Origin: Cycas panzhihuaensis
Taxonomy: Eukaryota > Cycadophyta
Assembly (NCBI GenBank): GCA_023213395.1
Contig: CM041465.1
Coordinates: 87,489,741-87,553,740 of the forward strand
Length of the DNA stretch: 64,000 bases
Reading direction: 5' to 3'
Part shown: positions 1 through 11,035 of the stretch, piece by piece
Layout of the letters: every line of letters begins with the position of its first letter
Numbering within the stretch: the stretch's first letter is position 1
Program-made: the position numbers and the translations under genes
Notes under the pieces: model-generated
Told to the model about the DNA's origin: nothing
What the model saw: only the letters and a program-made list of their open reading frames with translations
The model's database searches: none

Positions 1-449
1 CAGGAGACTCTTCAGAAGAGTCAGAGGGTGACCTCTTATTACAGGTAATGGGAGGTTCCCTTGCCTTATCACTCGAAGAGGACGATGAGGTAAAATATGA
101 AGTGAGATGGGAAGTCACACAAGAAATGAGAGTAACGTGTGACTCGACAAGAAGGCCAGGCTCCTCAACAGAAGAAGCTTCAGGTTAGGACTCAAAACGA
201 AGCGAATAACCCCTACTCAGGTTCAAGAGGGATATGGGATGAGGCAGGTCCTCATCCTCACCGTCAGACTCATCGTCACTCAACATGGTGAGGTACCTAT
301 AACTCCCCACACCAATATGAGTGAAATGAATGAGGTTGGAGGAAGAAGAGGAAGGGCCCTCTTTCGAACAAGATGGACTAGGAATGTTAATAGAGCAAGT
401 GAAAGCAGGGGTGGATGGGCCCTTATTGCCCTTTACTAGGCCACGAATC

Positions 450-1110
450 GCTTAATGGGATTGATGCGATTACTTGGTGGGAGGAGGCTCCCAAGCAACA
501 ACCTTCATTTTCCCTTTGTGGACGAACTTGAGTTGCCCCCAACGAGACAAACACATGGCTCCCATTTGGTTGAGCCATGGATGTCCCAACAAAAGATTAT
601 AGTCCACCTCTATGTCGAGGACCACGATATCAGTGAGGATGGTTTTATCCTTAAGGGTAAGAGAAATAGAGACACACCCTAAAGGCGTTTTCTTACTACC
701 ATCATAGCCTTGACAACGCTATGGGACTAGCTTAAGAGTCGTTATGCCTAACTCTTGCATGATTCACAAGCACGTAGCATTGATAGAAGAACCCTTGTCT
801 ACAATAGTTCTTCGAAGAGTACACCCAGGAGTGTCTATGGATATAGTGAAAGGATAGTGCCATTGGCATTCCCTTTTGCTGGTTAGAGGGAGATCTTTAA
901 GGTTAAATGAGATAACAGGTTTATGGCTTAGGGCAACACCCAAGGCATGAATGGAAGCGTCAGCCAATCCTAAAGTCTCAAGGAGGAAAGCGTGCTGCTC
1001 TTGATAGCTCCTCAAAACGTCCATCATGGACATCCCTACAGCCTCGATGTGAAGCTTGTTAATGATGGAGAAGGGATTTCCCTTTCCAGTGGGTTGGAGA
1101 AACGCCCTTC
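450..1110 (-). pseudogene. Retroelement aspartic protease (pol N-terminus) of element A
   Basis: The clearest open segment is 764-1033 (89 aa), with a conserved MSMMDVLRS block followed by an IDTPGCTLRRT strand and VDKGSS. VDKGSS sits where retropepsins carry D-T/S-G, so the middle residue is changed. Further on, the frame reads LLLGHPWL, the second hydrophobic strand of plant gypsy proteases. The same blocks occur in D (48.61-49.25 kb) and E (24.33-25.0 kb). The protein would process Gag-Pol in the virus-like particle. A stop after SSINATCL and later frame breaks make it non-functional. Confidence 0.75.
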
Positions 1111-3654
1111 AAAAATTATAATGACCAGGGCAAACGAGAATTGTCTTATGGAGTGGCGGAATCTCTAAAAGAGGATTCTCCAAAGGAGGATCAAGCAGAG
1201 AGGAAGAAGAGGCTCCTATGACCTCTTTGGCTACTTCAGACTGAGTCAAAGTATACAAAGGCATGGTCTCAAGCATCTGGATAACTCTCTTTCCCTTATT
1301 TTTGGATTGAGAGGGAGAAGGGGTTTGGCGAGAATCAGAAGAGGAGGAAGAGTTCCTTATCCCCTTCCCCTTAGCTTGCATTGGGCAAGGGTTAGGGGAT
1401 CTTCCCCTATTTTAATTCCCCCTTTGCTAATCTCATTCCCCATGGGTATGCTGATCTCATTTCCCATGTTTGGGGAAAGGTTCTCTATGAACGGGTTGGT
1501 CTAGATTAGGCTTAGATGCCCATTTAGAAGAGGAGTCATGATGCATGGCAGATTTGGAATATTGTGCCCTGCATTACAAGTCCTCATAGAAATAATCGCT
1601 ATGAATAGAGCACTATTTCTTCTCTAAGGAAGAGTTCATCTTCCTCGCTTGAAAAGCATGGGTATTTCCATTCTTAGAAGACGCAGCTTAGAAGGCTTGA
1701 TGAATAAGTTTATGAGATGTCGACGATGAAGGAGGAGCTTGGAGTTTAAGTTCCTTCATCGTACATTCGAAAGGTGTATGGTAGAAGTCAATGGATCCAA
1801 GGTCTTCTCTGTCGAGTGGGTCGAAGACTTAGAAGGTTGTTGAGTTTTAGTGTTGCGAGATAGAGAGGGTGCCTCACATCGTTACGATGACTTAAGAGGT
1901 TTTTTAAGACCCACTTAGATCTCAATAACCTCAAGAGTCAAACATTTGGCTATGGTAGAGTCACATGTGGTTGCCCCCATCTTGAGGACCTTAACATGTA
2001 CTTCAGGATGAAGGGCATTCACAAAAAGGTTTATTTTTAACTCTTTAGACAGGGTTGCCTTTGTGGAGTAGAGGAGATCATGAAAATGCCTAATAAAGTT
2101 ATGATTCATTTCCTCGTGACCTTATTTGAGGGATAAAAGGGCCTTCATTCCACTCTCGAAGGGGCGAGTGACGTTAAAGTAGTTAATGAACTCATCTACG
2201 AGCTGTTGGAATGAGTGAATTAAATGCATAGAAAGGCAATAGAACCACTTGAGGACATCACCTTATAAGGAACACGAGAAGAGCTTCATCAAGATATGAC
2301 CGTAAGCCCAATAGTCGATACACAACATAGAAAAGCTTATGATGTGTTCCGTTAGGTCTTGAGAAGAGGTCCCATCGAACTTGGGTACCTCAAGAGGATG
2401 ACACGATTAGTCCTTAGCACCTCGATCGATAAGGAGTTGACCTATAATCCACAAAGGGACGGGCCCTTAGTTGAATTCTTAAGGTCAACGAAGGATGAAG
2501 GAGGAAGTAGGCCAAGGTGCCCAAATCCTCCTTGGGAAACTTGGCCCAAAAGGGGATATGAACTTCTTCCTACTTGGTGGGAGGAACTAATCTCGGTGTG
2601 AGGGATTGAAAAAGGAGCGGATGGGTAGGAAGGACCTATGCCCCTTGGGTATGCCCTTTGTTGAAAGGGGCTTGGGAGAGGGTTCCTTGAGAAGGGCTTA
2701 TCCTCCTTGTGAAGGCACCATATATGAAGAGATGTGAGAAGAAGGAATAGATAGGTGTGGGGAATTTTACCCATATAGGCCACACATGGGTGGCACAACA
2801 CCATATGGATGAAGGGGTCCACCTCATAGACAAGAATATAATTCCCTTTACCCTGCCCCCATGGTTGGAAAGTATATCCTAGGGGTACGTAAAGAGATGA
2901 ATCCTTAGGTTGAGCATAGGGGTACGTGGGGATTTATCCTACATGGCTGGAAGTAGGGGGACACGTAGGCCTCCTAGGTCTAACAGAAGGTGGATGAACC
3001 ATGGTTGGCTGAGGTGTGGTTGCATGACTAGGAGGAGGTATACTCAACCCAAGTTCGGAAGTGGGCATACCTCGAGTAGCCCCTAAAGAATACAGGCCAC
3101 TAGAAGAGGAAGAAGCAATGAGGGACATCCTCGTTGCAGATAATAAAATTGAGTGGGATGAGTGCGAGGGTGCGAATGTGGAGGAGGAGGGTACCATACT
3201 TGCATATGCTTTCCAACCACTTGGGAAGAGGTTGGAGACTAGCCACTTAAAAGCGATTAAGCACTTCCACCACATCCATAGGAGGGGTTCCCACTTGCTC
3301 GTATGAGGTTGAAGGATCCTTATATGAAGTGGACCCCATAAGGCGATCCTTATGGGCATTGTCATAAAGATGGTGATACCTCATGGGGGAAGAAGCTTCC
3401 ACATCGTGGGTGGAAAGATGATGGACATGTGGGTGCTCTTGATCACCTGAATAAAAGATGGGGTCTTCACCCTCTTGGTTGGGACCTTAGAAAGAGGTTA
3501 AAGGTTGATATGTTTTGAAAACGTAGGCATGGTATGCCCAATCCGAAGAGAATCCCTCCGTAGCTGGTTCAGAATCAGACAACGGAAGGAGGAAATAAGG
3601 TGAATCTTCTAAAGAAGGAGGGAGACCTCGCAAATGACAAGAGAATTGTCACAT
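1111..3654 (-). pseudogene. Gag of element A
   Basis: The gag start is placed at the ATG at 3654, 137 bases inside the PBS, because the following residues (QFSCHLRGLPPS) align to the D gag start at 46050; a stop follows that ATG directly. The middle part is Pro/Ser/Tyr-rich. The capsid-like block FIRHFHDLLYSTKATLSKELK (split here only by the reading) lies at 1915-2109. A degenerate knuckle beginning CSIH lies near 1620, and its second His is replaced. It would form the particle shell. It is broken by numerous stops. Confidence 0.7.
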
Positions 3655-3790
3655 ACAAGTCCCTCCTAAGATTTGGAAGAAAGAGAAATGACAGAATGAT
3701 AAATGTTGAGGGTTTCTCAACGAATCAAGAAGAACTATCAAAGGAGAGGTAGCGCCAAAAGAAAGGAAACTAACATAGACCCTTTACTAA

Positions 3791-3812
3791 TGAGTCCCCA
3801 GTATGGTCGCCA
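3791..3812 (-). other. Primer binding site of element A
   Basis: On the minus strand, TGGCGACCATACTGGGGACT follows the LTR end by one base. D (45891) and E (21552) have related strings at the same place. The form is close to the TGGCGACTCTGCTGGGGA type that I recall as a tRNA-Arg site in plant Ogre/Tat elements. The tRNA identity is from memory and unchecked. Confidence 0.7.
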
Positions 3813-3813
3813 G

Positions 3814-6800
3814 TGGAAGTGCACCTCTGGGGGGTCACCAGATGCAAGGGGATTAAGCCTATACACTCATTAATTACGAGGCTAAAGGATCCTTGGAAGC
3901 AAACGAAAGGATTACCCACAAAAGGTGTTGGCGCATTAGAACACAGGTTTGAGGACTCACAAATGGTGCATAAACCTTCCCTTATGGTGAGCACCTTCTC
4001 AGATTTGAGATGGGCAAGGGGCTCCCTTGGTTTACCAAGTAGCCTCAAAGGTACCCTCCTATCCTAAATGGTCAAAGAAGGAGAGTTCAGATGAAAGGCA
4101 CCTTTCCCAGGAAAGAGGGAGAGGAGGTGGTAGATCCCAATGGAGAAAGGGGTACCTACAGATAAGAAAGGAATGGTGGATAATGAGGGTGCAAAGAGGA
4201 GGTTCGGTGGAAAAAGACCAACTCTTAAATGGAGGTAGGGCAAGATGATGCCTTATAAAAAATGAGCATCTTGAGGAGGATGCTCCCAAGATGCCAACAC
4301 CTTAGGCGGATAGTTGGATGTGTGGGGCATTATGCAAGGTATCTTTTATTTTGTTTTATAATGAATAGGGTGGTGTTATGAAGTGTTGTTATTTTTTATT
4401 TATCACAAATTAAAAGGAGAAGGAAAATAACAATAACACTCTCTTTCGATTCTTACCTCTCCCTCTCTTTTCTTTTACAAATATCAATAAAAGCAAAGGA
4501 ACCAAGAAAGCTGGAAATTGTATGAAGAGAATATAACAACTAGTGCAAGCTACCCTGGTAGTGCATGGGGAGAAAAAAAAATGGTAGTGATAGAGGAGCT
4601 CACAACCCTTTGTACCCTTAGCCTAATTGATGTGAGGGTCATGCAAGAAAAGGGGAAGGAAATGCAATAAAGGTAGGAAACTACTCCATTAGTAGGGTTA
4701 ATACCTACACATACAAAATAGTGGTTTCTTTCCCTAATGAGCAAATCAAGAAATTTGCAAGCAACGGTATCGTAACCTTTTCTTTTTCCTTTTTCCTTCT
4801 TTAGGAAATGGGGGAGAAGGGTGAGCAAGAAGATAGGGTAGGAAGAGGTGCACCTGGAACCAAGATGGCCGGTGTAGTAAACCCTTCTCTTTTCTCACGA
4901 TCCTCTTTCGCCTGCCTAGTGCTCCTTACTGCGGTTGGTGTCGTAGGGGAACTACCAGCGGGGCTTCCTTATCTTCCCTAAGAACTAGTGCAGGAAGAAA
5001 CCAAAAGAAAAAAAAGAGTCACTCACAAAGAACGTTCAAAGCAAAATAGTGAAAATAAAAAAGGTGTACGTACCTTCCACGATGATCTTCGCTTGCTCCA
5101 AAAGGTGAGACCTGAACAACAAGTTGTTTCTCCCCTTCCCACGGGTGCTAGATACACATAAGAATAAATGTACACTCATATATGTGCATGTATGCTTATT
5201 GAAAGAAAAAGGACATGATCTTATATAAATGTCTTTTAAATAAACATAATATGTGATCTAAACTTTGCTTTGCATGCATGTAAAATGCTCCAACAACTAT
5301 GGGAAAAGGGGGCTAGAAAGGGAGAGAAAGATAGCCTTGAAATAGCTAGCCCCCTGAGTAAGGTACCTCCACATATCTAAGCGCTCTAGACCAATGGTTC
5401 AAGCAAGAAGTTAAAGCTTTCAAGTGACAGAAAGGCAACAAGGCTTGTGAGTAGTAAAAGTTGTAAAAAATGCAAAAGTTATAAAAGTTGCAATATGTAA
5501 CTTTTGCAAAATTTGCAAGATGAGGCTAGAAGCTTGCAAACTACAAAGACTTGTTGTAAAAATCAGATTTTAATGGAATATAAAATCTAGTTACAGGCGT
5601 TGCAAGTAGTTGTGAATGCTACAACCGGCAAAATCCCTTCCCTTAAGGGTTTTTGGGTTCACAAGAGAGGTATAGGGTGAGAAAAGTTGCAAAGGATAGA
5701 GGATTGCCCTAGAGGAGATCGCCAAGAGGGTCAAAACCTTAGCCTCAAACTCCTTTCTCCCTTTGCTGCAGCCTTTTCTCTCAACCTTCTTGGTAAGAAC
5801 CTAAGAGAAACCTCAAGGCATGGAGGAAATGAGCTGGGAAGAGGAAGTGTTTGCCTTCCAGAAGAGAAGTGTATGGCAGGGTTTACAAAAGAAAACTAAA
5901 ATAATATGCAAGAAACCCTGTTGCCAAGAGAAAGAGATGACCAAACGCAGGTCTAAAAATCCCTGCTAAAATTGGTTTAAAATAATTTTACCTCATGAAG
6001 TGGTTGGGAGAGAAGGGTCTCCCTAGAAGGATAGATGAGAGATCCCTGCAACGATGCTAGAAAGAAGTGAAACCTATAAGAAAACTTGATACCAATGACT
6101 TGATGGAGCACTTGGGAGGAGGACCTATTCAGATCAGGCTACTATAGACCTGTGACTTAGGGTTTTACCCTAAGGAAGGAAGAGACGAGAGTGAAGAGTA
6201 GGAGGGGCTAAAGAGAAGCTTTCTTTTTTCCAAAAGTGAGTCAAAAAGAGGAAAAATGAGCTAAATTTTGGGTTTTTAAACCTAACCCTAACTTACTGGG
6301 CGATTAGGGATCGCCCTAGGCTGGAAACAGCCCAATGCAGCGTGTATGTTTCACGTTTAATATGAAACTAGTTGTGGTAGGCCAAAAACTAAAAGTGGAC
6401 AATCGCACCACGCCAAACTTCATGGTATCACAAAGTTTGTCGTGGTACCACGAATAATGCAGTGATGCGCTTAAAACAAGGTGAAAACAAAAGGGGAGCC
6501 TAGAAGGCTCCCCAAAAAGGGGTTCCTAGACCCCAAAAGGCCAAAATAATGAGTTGTTGGGGTATCTAGGGGATTTTAAGAGTTGGTGAGACCATAAGAA
6601 GCGAGGAAAAGGTGGTAACTAGGCCTCGTGAGGAACAAGTGGCAAGTGAGGATGGTGATCAGGCCTAAACGGGTCGTTAGGGATCACATCACACCAAAAG
6701 GTGGTAAAGAACAAGCTGCAGGAGCTGAGAGTACTTGAGGATGATGTGGAGGCATTATGGAGGGCCATGAGGAGCCATGGGATGTTAGTCCTGAGTTATC

Positions 6801-6993
6801 ATAGGCTAAAGTAGTTGATGCAAACATATGCAAGCAAGCCAGGCATAACAATCATGCAGTCGATTAATAACATGCCAAATGTGTCTAATGACAATTCAAT
6901 TACATCTTGAAGTCAATGAAAAGTGAAGATAGAAATATACTTGTACTTACTTGAGAGGTGCCGTCCATGTCCATTCCCAGTAGCTAAGAAACA
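3814..6993 (-). repeat. LTR 1 (5' LTR of element A), 3180 bp
   Basis: Sense orientation is minus: it starts TGTTTC (6993 to 6988) and ends with CA (3815-3814) one base before the PBS. It aligns in the same orientation over its whole length with LTR B (34658-37851). In a stretch of about 210 bases compared by eye (near 4260 and 35100) roughly one base in ten differs, mostly transitions. It aligns in reverse with LTR D. It contains a perfect 14 bp palindrome, TCGTGGTACCACGA, near 6446. The target duplication ATACC follows at 6994. Confidence 0.85.
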
Positions 6994-6998
6994 ATACC
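6994..6998. repeat. Target-site duplication ATACC next to LTR 1
   Basis: These five bases lie between the LTR 1 terminus and the copia gag. The same five bases stand at 34653-34657, directly outside the far end of LTR B. This is the pair expected for one insertion, but it is found in permuted order. Confidence 0.65.
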
Positions 6999-7850
6999 TA
7001 AGAAATCAATTGTATGCTTGTAAAATGACAATTAATGTCTTTATCTTTGTCCATTTACAAAGACTTAAAGAGATTAGAGATCTATTAATTGCTATAGGTA
7101 AAAACGTTAAGGAGAGTGAATTGGTGAGCATAACCTTAAATAGCCTCCATAAAGGCTATCATATTTTTGTTACCAATTTATGCTTAACAAAGAGATCATG
7201 GCCTTTAATATTTGAAGAGTCAGTCAAACTTATTTTGTATGAAGAATAACTCATGGGTGGATATGTTGGTAGTAGTGGTAGTACGGTATTAACCCGTAAT
7301 TTAAGAAGAAATTATAGTTGAATACTCCTAAACCAACTCACACACTCTCTCCTAGCACAAGTGAATCGAAAGGAAATAAGGACATCACATGCACTTATTG
7401 CAAAAAGGTTGGTCACTTTGAGAAAAACTATTGAAAGAAAAAGCTAGATAAAAAGAAGAAGAGTACTGATAAACCCATATCTCTATCTGTTGATGATAAA
7501 AAAGTCTTTATGTTCAATGATATTTGAGGCACTGTAGGTTCCTGGTATATTGATTCAAGAGTTTCAAACCATATCACTTTTCATAAGGAATGGTTTAAGG
7601 AACTCAAAGGTGGAAATAGTTCAATCATAATTCATGGTGATAATAGTCAACACAAAGTAGTAGGTAAAATTATAATTATTTTTAGGCAATCTAGCAATAA
7701 GATTTGTATTTCTAATGTGTTGTATGTATCATCTTTTAGATATAACTTACTTTCTGTAAGTCATATAACTAAGTTGAATTTGAAAGTGGGGTTTGATGTT
7801 GTGAAATATATCATGTCATCAAAGATGATAATTTTGTAATTATTTAAGGA
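6999..7850 (+). pseudogene. copia gag C-terminus, zinc knuckle and protease
   Basis: The open segment to 7249 has the UBN2/gag pattern (RNQLYACKM, then a long helix with GKNVKESELVSITLNSL). A CCHC knuckle follows near 7389 (CTYCKKVGHFEKN, with the last Cys replaced by Tyr). The protease block WYIDSRVSNHIT lies near 7540, where active copia elements carry DSGA/DTGA; here the Gly is replaced. FRYNLLSVSHIT ends the protease. Stops interrupt the frame. Confidence 0.8.
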
Positions 7851-7899
7851 GTCTAAGAGAATGGTTTATATAAATTCTTTGGCTTACGTGAGCATAGTT

Positions 7900-8620
7900 T
7901 TATTACAACTTTATTTGATGCATTATGGCATGCTCATTTTGGTCATTTGAACTACCACAACTTTTACTTGTTAAATAAGCTAAAGATAGTATATGATCTT
8001 TCTCTAGTATAAAAGTGCAATAAAATCTATAATGCTTGTGCATTATGAAAATAACATAGAGAAATTTTTCTGAAATCTACTTGGTGAGCTAAAAATAAGT
8101 TGGAGCCGGTACACTTAGATTTATGTGGACTAATCACACGAATTTTATTTAAAGGAGTAAGATATTTCATGATCTCCATTGATGACTTGACCAAGAAGAT
8201 ATAGATTTATCTTCTGAAAAACAAGTCAAAAGCAATTGTAAAATTTAAGGAATTCAATGTTGAAGCAAAATTTTTTTCTAAAAATAAGATTAAAATTCTA
8301 AGAAGTAATAGTGGAGGTAAATATCTCTCATTCGAGTTCATTACATTCTATAAGAAATATGGCATCAAAAGACAATTAACAACATCTTATACCCTATACC
8401 ATAATGGTGTTGCTGAAAGAAAAAATCACACCATTGTTGAAATTATGAGATGTATGCTCAATTCTAAAAACGTGTCTAATTGCTTATGGGCTAAAGCAGT
8501 GAACACAATAATGTATATTTTAAATAGAAATTTTATAATAGTTGTTCGAAATATGACTCCTAAAGAGGCTTAGATAGGAAAAAAAAATCCTCTATTTATA
8601 ATCTTCGTGTCTTTAAATGT
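7900..8620 (+). pseudogene. copia integrase
   Basis: A GAG-pre-integrase-like segment (WHAHFGHLNYHNF) is followed by the core: LEPVHLDLCG, then YFMISIDDLTKK with the first acidic residue, ILRSNSGGKY where active elements have DNGGEY (second Asp lost), and NGVAERKNHTI with the catalytic Glu. The first and third catalytic residues are recognisable; the second is mutated. Several stops are present. Confidence 0.8.
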
Positions 8621-9064
8621 ACTGCTTATGTTTATATACTTGATGAAAAGTGACAGAAACTTAATGATAAAAGTTGCAGGTGTATTTTTGTAGGATATAG
8701 TAAGTTGTCCAAAGCTTATAGACTTTGGAATCCTTTATAAAATAAGATTGTAATTAGTAGGGATATACTCTTTTCTCAGCTTGATAAGAATATAATTCTT
8801 GTTATAATTATTAATGTTGAAAGTACAAAGGTAAAGAGTGAAACTAGTGTGAAGAAAGAAGAGAGCATAGAATTACTTGTGGATATTTGAACTTCTTTAA
8901 AATTACCTAAATGTTATACCCAAACTATAAAAGATTCCATGATTAGTAATATTGACATTAGTTTAGGTGTGCAAACACATAACAAAGTAAAATTTATGCT
9001 GATATCTAATGTCTTAAATATAGGTGAACCTGAATTTTTTACTGAAGCTAAAGATGTATCTCAT

Positions 9065-10420
9065 TGGCAGTTAGCAATATAAGAGGAATATAACTCAATA
9101 TTGAAGAATGATACTTGAGATCTTATTGAGCTTCCACTTGGGAGGAAAGTAATTGGTTACAAATGGGTATACAAGGTGAAGTATCAATTAAATGGCGATA
9201 TTGATAGATACAAGGTTCGACTTGTAGCTAAAGGTTATGTTCAAATTGAAGATGTATATTTTGAAGAAACCTTTGCACCGGTGGTAAAAATGACTATCAT
9301 CCGATTACTAACTACCCTTGCATCTCAATTTGGTTGGAAACTTCATTAAATGGATGTTAAGAGTGAATTTTTTCGTGACATTTTTTATGAAGAAGTTTAT
9401 ATGCAGTAACCTATAAACTTTGTATAAACTGGCTAGGAGAGACTTGTATGCAGGTTAAAGAAATCTTTATATGGGTTGAAATAGGCACCAAGAGCATGGT
9501 ATACTTGTATTGATGAATATTTCTTCACTTCTAATTTCATACATTGTGAATCATATCACAATTTATACATCAAACATGAGAATGATGAAATACTTATTGT
9601 TGTTCTTTATGTTGTGTTGGGTAATGTGATAACAATAGTTGGAGGCTAAAATTTTGACATGTTAGTAGCGCAGGTTCCTCCCAAACCTTCCTTGGGGGAT
9701 TCTAAGGGGGGCGGGAGCCCCCATTGGCCAGAGGAGTCTTGGGTGTGGGCCCCATGAAGGGGTTTCAGGGGCAATAGGCCTCGACCCAAAAATTTAACAC
9801 TAGAAGAATATTAAATTGTAAAGAGAATCATGGTCGTTCACTCAAAATACCCTAGATTCTCTGATTGAGATTTGTGCCTTGGATGATGCTCTCATATAGC
9901 CTGATTTAGGACATTTTTCATTATGTTGATAGTGTTCAATGTACTGTGAGGAGTTCGACAGCTGGTTGTTGTTCTTTGTCGACACTCTGCTCTGAGATCA
10001 TGTACATTTTCTCTATTCTGTGAAAATAAAGATCGATACCTTTCTTATGTAGGCGTTTCCTAACACCTTTGTTAGGGTTTTATCACGCTATATCAGGTGT
10101 ATTTGTGTGCTTGGCTTTCTTGTTCAGTTTATTGTTTTATCTCTGGTTTAAAAACTTGCATGTAATTTTTAATTTCGATTTTTGTAACTAGTTACAAGAA
10201 TAGTTTAGATCTTGGTGGCAGTTTAAGGGTTGGGACCTTGTCTTCTCAACATGTTGATGATCTTATTTTCACTTGAAGTAGCACTTCTTAGATATAATCT
10301 CTTAAAGAAGACATTTCTAAAGTCTTTGAGATGTCTGATTTTGGTATTCTGCATTATTACCTTGGTTTGAAATTTTGGTAGAATGAAGACATCATATTTG
10401 TTTCATAGTCTAAGTATACA
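9065..10420 (+). pseudogene. copia reverse transcriptase, split by a solo LTR
   Basis: The first part (to 9609) shows GRKVIGYKWVYKVKY, RYKVRLVAKGY, FEETFAPVVKM and LKKSLYGLK, the classic copia RT blocks. The catalytic YVDD codons are interrupted: YV lies before 9610, and DDLIFT resumes after 10252 with one copy of the TGTTG target duplication between. The second part continues to DFGILHYYLGL. It is broken by stops in addition to the insertion. Confidence 0.85.
9615..10251 (+). repeat. Solo LTR, 637 bp, inside copia RT
   Basis: It begins TGTTGGGTAATG and ends TTCTCAACA, so the termini are inverted TGTTG/CAACA. The target duplication TGTTG flanks it exactly (9610-9614 and 10252-10256), and removing it restores the RT motif order. 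A second, diverged copy in reverse orientation lies at 54725-55370. No coding sequence is inside. The size, termini and 5 bp duplication fit a solo LTR. The parent family (copia or gypsy) is not determined. Confidence 0.85.
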
Positions 10421-10689
10421 TATATTTTGATAAAACATTTTCATATAGAAGATTGTAAGTTAATCGCTACACTTATAGAGGTTGGCCCTAGGACTATTGA
10501 TGGCATATTGTACAGATAATTAGTGAGAAGTCTCATTTATCTCACTAATACTAGACCTGGTATTAATTATGATGCTAGTATTATAACTTGTTTTATGAAT
10601 GCTCCTTTCATTAGAAAGCAACTAAGTGCATATTGAGGTATACCAAAGGCACTATTAGATTTAGACTTTTATTCTCAAGAGCTTACGAG

Positions 10690-11035
10690 TTCAAGGTGCA
10701 TAATTATACTAACTTAGATTGAGATGGAGATGTTGATGATAAAAAATCAATGACATAATTTTTATTTATATTTGGTTTTGGTTTGATTTCTTGGTGCAGT
10801 AAAAAGTAGACTACCATCTCATTGTCTTTTATAGAAATAGGATATAAATTCACTGTTGCAACTGCATATGAAGCAATTTGGTTAAGGAAGTTACTTGAAT
10901 ATTTTAAGCTTTTTCAAGATGAGCCTATACAATTGTTTTGCGATAGTTAAAGTGCAATTCAATTATTGAAGAATCTAATATTTCATGCCAGGACAAAGCA
11001 TGTCTAGGTATATTATTATTTTATTTGAGAACAAG
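10690..11035 (+). pseudogene. copia RNase H
   Basis: The frame reads FGLISWCSKK, then EAIWLRKLLE, LFCDS and FHARTKHV, which are the C-terminal RNase H blocks of plant copia elements. The final block diverges after the sequence equivalent to EQVQ, and the usual adenine-rich end, PPT and LTR are not found. Confidence 0.75.

Larger units (their letters stand above)
1..6993 (-). mobile_element. Tat-like Ty3/gypsy element A, 5' half (LTR, PBS, gag, protease)
   Basis: Read on the minus strand, the order is LTR (6993 to 3814), primer binding site (3812 to 3791), gag (from 3654) and aspartic protease (about 1110 to 450). It then enters the acidic linker that precedes reverse transcriptase, and the window ends there. 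Every part aligns by eye to plus-strand element D (42.66-52.76 kb), which supplies the domain assignments. Frames are broken by many stops. The LTR abuts a copia gag at 6994. The assignment to the Tat group rests on the long LTR, the PBS type, the extra RNase H and the antisense ORF seen in sister copies; a phylogeny was not possible. Confidence 0.85.
6999..11035 (+). mobile_element. Ty1/copia element, 3' part, decayed
   Basis: Plus-strand domains run in copia order: gag, zinc knuckle, protease, integrase, reverse transcriptase, RNase H. The 5' part is cut off by LTR 1, and the matching 5' gag piece is at 34385-34657. A 637 bp solo LTR sits inside the RT active-site codons (9615-10251). Similarity stops at about 11035 in the last RNase H block, so the 3' LTR is missing. 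Frames hold many in-frame stops; it cannot be functional. Confidence 0.85.
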
